Source: an uncultured Finegoldia sp. | GTDB lineage: Bacteria; Bacillota; Clostridia; Tissierellales; Peptoniphilaceae | Reading direction: 5' to 3' | Assembly: GCF_900766215.1 (NCBI RefSeq) | Contig: NZ_CAAFUQ010000076.1 | Coordinates: forward strand, 1 to 8,647 | DNA length: 8,647 nt | In this document: positions 6,244 through 8,647 of the stretch, piece after piece | Layout: each line of letters begins with the position of its first letter | Position numbering within the stretch: the first letter of the stretch is position 1 | The notes under the pieces: generated by a model | Told to the model about the DNA's origin: nothing | Database searches by the model: none | What the model saw: only the letters and a program-made list of their open reading frames with translations | Translations under genes and position numbers: made by a program

Positions 6244-6343
6244 TTTTATATACTAAACCAATAAGCTGGTACATGGCCTTCGTATTCTCAACATGAGGAA
6301 TATGAGCTCTTTGTTAATAAGGACTGATGAGTTGTGCAAAATC

Positions 6344-6384
6344 AAATCTGGGTCAGAACGAACCTCATTCTGGCTCAGATTTTT
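6344..6384 (+). terminator. Intrinsic terminator of the copper operon
   Basis: AAATCTGGGTCAGAA (6344-6358) pairs with TTCTGGCTCAGATTT (6368-6382) over 15 positions, two of them G-U wobbles. The loop is 9 bases and the T-run continues to 6384. It lies about 100 bp after the lipoprotein stop. The interval 6244-6343 holds no gene I can support. The T-run ends exactly where the ISL3 element begins. Confidence 0.8.
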
Positions 6385-6414
6385 GGCTCTTCGACATTTA
6401 GTGCTGGTAGAGAG
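6385..6414 (+). repeat. ISL3 terminal inverted repeat, left end
   Basis: It begins GGCTCTTCGACATTTAGTG and matches the reverse complement of 7855-7884 at 21 of 30 positions, with a nearly unbroken core ATTTAGTG-x-TGGT. Confidence 0.75.
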
Positions 6415-6434
6415 ACAACTGAAAATTTAGTCAT

Positions 6435-6466
6435 AACCAGTTAGGCAGAGTGCTTAACTGGTTTTT
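6435..6466 (+). terminator. Hairpin just inside the left end of the ISL3 element
   Basis: AACCAGTTAGGCA (6435-6447) pairs with TGCTTAACTGGTT (6451-6463) with one mismatch and a 3-base loop, then TTTTT on the plus strand. The hairpin overlaps the end of the transposase frame (stop 6441-6443). It would stop transcription entering the element from the copper operon, a common self-protection feature of insertion sequences. Confidence 0.6.
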
Positions 6467-7742
6467 GTTTTACTTGGAAGATCAAGCCTTGAATGAGATA
6501 AATTCTTGCTCGAAAGTTGTGGAAATTTCGATAGCCGTAGGCTACTCGTTTTATCACTTTTATCTTATTATTTGTTCTTTCCAATGCACCATTACTATAC
6601 CTGGGTTTTAAAGCATATTGAATCCCTAATTTGTATTTATTTAAAAACGTCAGCTTCTTACAAAACCATTGTGGAAGGCATTGATCTAAGCTGTTGATCG
6701 TATCGAAAAAACTTTGGTTGTCCTTGTGTTTAAAGTGATAGAGGAGGAGCTGGCAAGTCTCGTAAGCCCTGGTTAATTGCTCGTCGTAACTCAAAAACTC
6801 ATCGACCATCGCTTTTTGCGTCATTGGTCTGCGAAAGGATCGATCATATTGATAATCGGAACTATCCAGATCATAGGCATGCGTAAGGAGTAATTTCCAG
6901 AATCGCTTCAATCGTCAATACTTTGTCGGTTCCGTTTTTTGAAACCTGTTCATTGTTTTGATTCGCAACTGATTTAACGTACGAGTGATTTGTTGGACAA
7001 TGTGAAAGCGATCGGTCACGATTTTGGCGTTTGGGAAGACCGCTTTTACAAGTTCAAAATAAGGGGCATTCATATCCATCACGACGTATTTCACGTTCGC
7101 TCGTGCTTTTCTAGTGAATTTAAGGAAATATGGTTTTAAGAAAGCAAGGCGACGATTCTCCAATACACCGATTAATTGCTGGGTCTGCCCATTCATAAAA
7201 ACAAAACTCATTTTTCCACTGCAGGACTTCATCGATTTGAACTCATCAAAACAAAGGACCGAAGGTAACGTATCAAAACGAGGATGATACGTTTTTAAAC
7301 AGGTGTGCAGGACACGCAGAACGGTTACGTCAGAGACAAAATAGCGATCGGCAATTTCTTTTCTTGTTGTATTCTTCGCCAGCTCCAAGGCAATTTGTAC
7401 CTTTAATTCCTTTGAGAGATAGCAGTTTTCATCTACCAAATTGGTCTGAGCGTTGAATGTCGACTGACATTCTTTACAGTAAAAGCGCGTACGTACCAAG
7501 CGTAATTCTGTTTTGGTTGCTCGATAAGGCAAAAGTTGGACTTTTGTTTTATGTGAGCCATTCTTGATGATTTGTCCTTCATTTTTGATGCCACATTTAC
7601 GGCAATGGCTTAGTATATAGCTAAGTTTAGCATGGATAAGATTGGTGCGAAAACCATCTTCTTCTACTGTCTCTAACCATTCTTCTTCGAAGAATAAATT
7701 TTCATCTGTTAAACCTAACAATTTTCTAGTACAATGATACAT
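6441..7742 (-). pseudogene. ISL3-family transposase interrupted by one in-frame TGA
   Basis: The frame is continuous for 433 codons apart from TGA at 6917-6915 (codon 276), which gives pieces of 275 and about 156 codons in the same frame. The N-terminal part has the zf-ISL3 zinc-binding pairs HCRKC (Cys47/Cys50) and FYCKEC (Cys89/Cys92) and a helix-turn-helix (about 122-148). The DDE domain then follows: FDEFK (Asp166), VVMDMNAPY (Asp223) and TDRFHIVQ (Asp244). The downstream part contains SNGALERTNNKIKVIKR with the catalytic Glu (codon 388 of the full frame). The context TKY-stop-RLKRFWKLL suggests that an arginine CGA became TGA by a C-to-T change. The ATG at 7742 has AAGGA eight to nine bases upstream. 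The truncated 275-aa product would lack the catalytic Glu. Family assignment is secure; inactivity is inferred. Confidence 0.87.
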
Positions 7743-7831
7743 GGAGATATCCTTTCTTGGTATGGTTTTGTTTTAGACGACTAAATTCCACCAGTTAGGC
7801 TATCTCTTTTTCTATCTTTTTTTACAAAAAA

Positions 7832-7869
7832 AGTGTCAGTAGAAAATCTGTAGATTTTCCACCAACACT
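7832..7869. repeat. Imperfect palindrome near the right end of the ISL3 element
   Basis: AGTGT (7832-7836) and GAAAATCT (7842-7849) pair with AGATTTTC (7852-7859) and ACACT (7865-7869), around a 2-base loop. It overlaps the right inverted repeat and may be a transposase or host-factor binding structure, or a block to outward transcription. Confidence 0.5.
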
Positions 7870-7884
7870 AAATATTGTAGAATC
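7855..7884 (-). repeat. ISL3 terminal inverted repeat, right end
   Basis: Read on the minus strand from 7884 it begins GATTCTACAATATTTAGTG, matching the left repeat at 21 of 30 positions. It differs at the second and third bases (GA-T against GG-C), which may weaken this end. Confidence 0.7.
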
Positions 7885-7919
7885 AAAAATCAGAACTACA
7901 TCCAGTAGTTCTGATTTTT
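7885..7919 (-). terminator. Perfect 15-bp hairpin terminator abutting the ISL3 right end, probably for the copA remnant
   Basis: AAAAATCAGAACTAC (7885-7899) and GTAGTTCTGATTTTT (7905-7919) are perfect complements around the loop ATCCA. The A-run and T-run at the two ends let it work in both directions. On the minus strand it lies about 100 bp after the copA stop. The interval 7920-8021 holds no gene, only the short palindrome TTTGTATATTACAAA at 8005-8019. Confidence 0.8.
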
Positions 7920-8021
7920 GGTTCTCTTATTGTATGCCTAGTATTTAAGACTCTGATTCAAATTTTGAAAAAGGAAAATTACTATTATAATTAAAAGCGT
8001 CACTTTTGTATATTACAAATA

Positions 8022-8367
8022 CTAACTATTATCTATAAGTGTCTCACTATTTTTTGGCAAGCGCACATAGTTCAATAATAGTGAGCTCAAAACAACAGTA
8101 ATTGAGCTAAGTGCCATTGCAAGACCAGCTAACTCTGGAGATAGTGTAAATCCAAGTGCTGAGAATATACCCGCTGCGACTGGAATATCTATCACGTTAT
8201 ATATGAAAGCCCAAAATAAGTTAATCAAAATCCGACTATATGTTTTTCGTGCTAATACTAAAGAAGTTACAACATCCATCAAATCATTTTTGACTAGTAC
8301 AATACCTCCAGATTCAATTGCAATATCACTCCCCGATCCCATAGCAATACCTACTGTTGCCGTGGAT
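8022..8367 (-). pseudogene. copA: 3' remnant of a CopA-type Cu(I) P1B-ATPase, cut by an IS6-family element
   Basis: The last 114 codons of a copper-transporting P-type ATPase remain. The fragment starts STATVGIAMGSGSDIAIESG, the end of the P-domain just after the GDGxNDxPAL hinge, which is missing. It continues with KNDLMDVVTSLVLARKTYSRI and two membrane helices. The first (NLFWAFIYNVIDIPVAAGIF) carries the P1B-1 Tyr-Asn pair. The second (ELAGLAMALSSITVVLSSLLLN) carries the Met and Ser residues of the Cu(I) site. It ends at TAG (8024-8022). The coding frame runs on upstream by chance into the IS6 end; the true junction is at 8367/8368. The Asp-phosphorylation site, actuator and HMA domains are all gone, so the piece cannot transport copper. 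The rest of the gene may lie beyond the IS6 element, outside the window. Confidence 0.9.
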
Positions 8368-8383
8368 GGTTCTGTTGCAAAGT

Positions 8384-8433
8384 TTTCCAAAAAATCTATT
8401 TTAGTGTAAAATTGAGAAAAAAGACAGAGAGGA
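8384..8433 (+). promoter_or_regulatory. Probable IS6 transposase promoter and ribosome binding site
   Basis: TTTCCA (8384-8389) as -35, a 17-bp spacer and TAAAAT (8407-8412) as -10 make a plausible weak promoter whose -35 overlaps the inverted repeat. AGAGAGGAC (8425-8433) precedes the ATG at 8441 at a normal distance. Confidence 0.45.
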
Positions 8434-8440
8434 CAGAGTA

Positions 8441-8647
8441 ATGAATCATTTTAAAGGCAAACAATTCAAAAAAGACGTCATTATTGTCGCTGTTGGTTAC
8501 TACCTGCGTTACAATCTAAGCTATCGTTAAGTTCAGGAATTGTTATATGATCGTGGAATAAATGTTTGTCATACTACGATTTATCGTTGGGTGCAAGAGT
8601 ACAGCAAAGTCCTCTATGATCTTTGGAAGAAGAAAAATAGACAATCC
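8441..8647 (+). pseudogene. IS6-family transposase, N-terminal part, with a nonsense codon at position 30
   Basis: The reading MNHFKGKQFKKDVIIVAVGY continues to YLRYNLSYR, then TAA (8528-8530), then VQELLYDRGINVCHTTIYRW in the same frame to the window end. This is the helix-turn-helix N-terminus of IS1216-like transposases, which have Glu at the stop position, so a GAA-to-TAA change fits. The DDE catalytic domain lies beyond the window. Translation from the normal start would yield only 29 residues, so this copy cannot move on its own protein unless an internal restart occurs. Complete related copies elsewhere in the cell could still mobilise its ends. Confidence 0.87.

Larger units (their letters stand above)
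6385..7884 (-). mobile_element. ISL3-family insertion sequence, about 1.5 kb, transposase on the minus strand
   Basis: The element is bounded by imperfect terminal inverted repeats (21 of 30 positions match) and contains one transposase frame of ISL3 type that nearly fills it. Its length (1500 bp) is normal for ISL3 elements. Subterminal inverted copies of AATTTAGTC occur at 6424-6432 and 7779-7787 (as GACTAAATT), and CCAGTTAGGC occurs in direct orientation at 6437-6446 and 7791-7800. The expected 8-bp target duplication is absent: 6377-6384 reads AGATTTTT and 7885-7892 reads AAAAATCA, which are near inverse complements rather than direct copies. The transposase carries an in-frame stop, so this copy is probably not autonomous. 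The exact IS name is not assigned. Confidence 0.85.
8368..8647 (+). mobile_element. IS6-family (IS1216/ISS1-like) insertion sequence, left part, runs off the right edge
   Basis: The element begins with the inverted repeat GGTTCTGTTGCAAAGTTTT (8368-8386), typical of IS26-group elements in Gram-positives. The transposase follows on the plus strand. Insertion is inside copA. For a simple insertion the 8 bp before it (CCGTGGAT, 8360-8367) should be repeated after the far end, which is not visible. Such elements often form composite units around resistance genes. Confidence 0.9.

Noticed and set aside
6252..6323. A short stretch encoding AGTWPSYSQHEEYELFVNKD, faintly like the C-terminal HEEY region of a multicopper oxidase.
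   Set aside because: Only 20 codons, preceded directly by a stop, with no HCH motif. The similarity is too slight to call a remnant.
6441..6911. The second half of the ISL3 transposase as an independent gene starting at TTG 6911.
   Set aside because: It is in the same frame as the upstream part, has no ribosome binding site of its own and holds only the C-terminal third including the catalytic Glu. A single nonsense mutation explains it better.
8368..8390. The eight extra N-terminal residues (MENFATEP) of the copA fragment's open frame.
   Set aside because: They are encoded by the IS6 inverted repeat read backwards, so they are not part of the ATPase.
8203..8409. A plus-strand frame of 68 codons opposite the copA remnant.
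   Set aside because: It is antisense to clear ATPase coding sequence, lacks a ribosome binding site and shows no family features.
1..8647. tRNA or rRNA genes, CRISPR arrays, replication origins, toxin-antitoxin pairs.
   Set aside because: None could be recognised on either strand. The repeats seen are all IS ends or terminator hairpins.

Overview
The window looks like part of a mobile copper-resistance region from a low-GC Gram-positive of the Lactobacillales, most probably Enterococcus or a close relative. This rests on AT-rich DNA, strong AGGAGG ribosome binding sites, many TTG/GTG starts, an IS6-family element whose visible transposase is IS1216-like, an ISL3-family element, and protein families known from enterococcal and listerial copper plasmids and integrative elements. 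The sequence itself does not show whether it is plasmid or chromosome.

Layout. At the left edge, reading leftward, is the first 46 codons of a prolipoprotein diacylglyceryl transferase (lgt). A divergent promoter region (about 140-295) separates it from a rightward gene set: a lipoprotein intramolecular transacylase (Lit/DUF1461, 296-910), a CopY/BlaI-type repressor (932-1291) and a two-domain HMA copper-binding protein (1275-1706). A strong intrinsic terminator or attenuator (1711-1756) follows. A second tightly packed set comes next: a membrane-anchored multicopper oxidase (1792-3303), an OmpR-type response regulator (3331-4011), its sensor kinase (4011-5405), a 68-aa degenerate HMA-like protein (5420-5626) and a Met/His-rich tandem-DUF1541 lipoprotein (5656-6243). 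This set ends at a second strong terminator (6344-6384).

To the right is mobile DNA. A 1.5-kb ISL3-family element (6385-7884) has a transposase interrupted by one in-frame TGA. It sits exactly between the copper-operon terminator and a perfect 15-bp hairpin terminator (7885-7919) that probably served the next gene. That gene is the 3' remnant of a CopA-type copper P-type ATPase on the minus strand (8022-8367). It is cut off by an IS6-family element that begins at 8368 and runs off the window, and whose transposase also carries an early nonsense codon (TAA, 8528-8530).

How it works together (inference from families). The two-component pair probably senses envelope copper. The multicopper oxidase would oxidise Cu(I) outside the membrane and the DUF1541 lipoprotein would bind copper there, while the HMA proteins handle copper inside the cell. 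Lgt and Lit are lipoprotein-modifying enzymes: Lgt adds the diacylglyceryl anchor and Lit moves an acyl chain to give the lyso form. Having both on one divergent promoter in a copper cluster that also encodes a lipoprotein is the most interesting feature here. Copper-linked Lit has been described before (lit2 in Listeria/Enterococcus copper islands), so that part is not new. The lgt-lit pairing, the degenerate HMA protein, the metal-site-less CopY and the internal terminator deserve a closer look.
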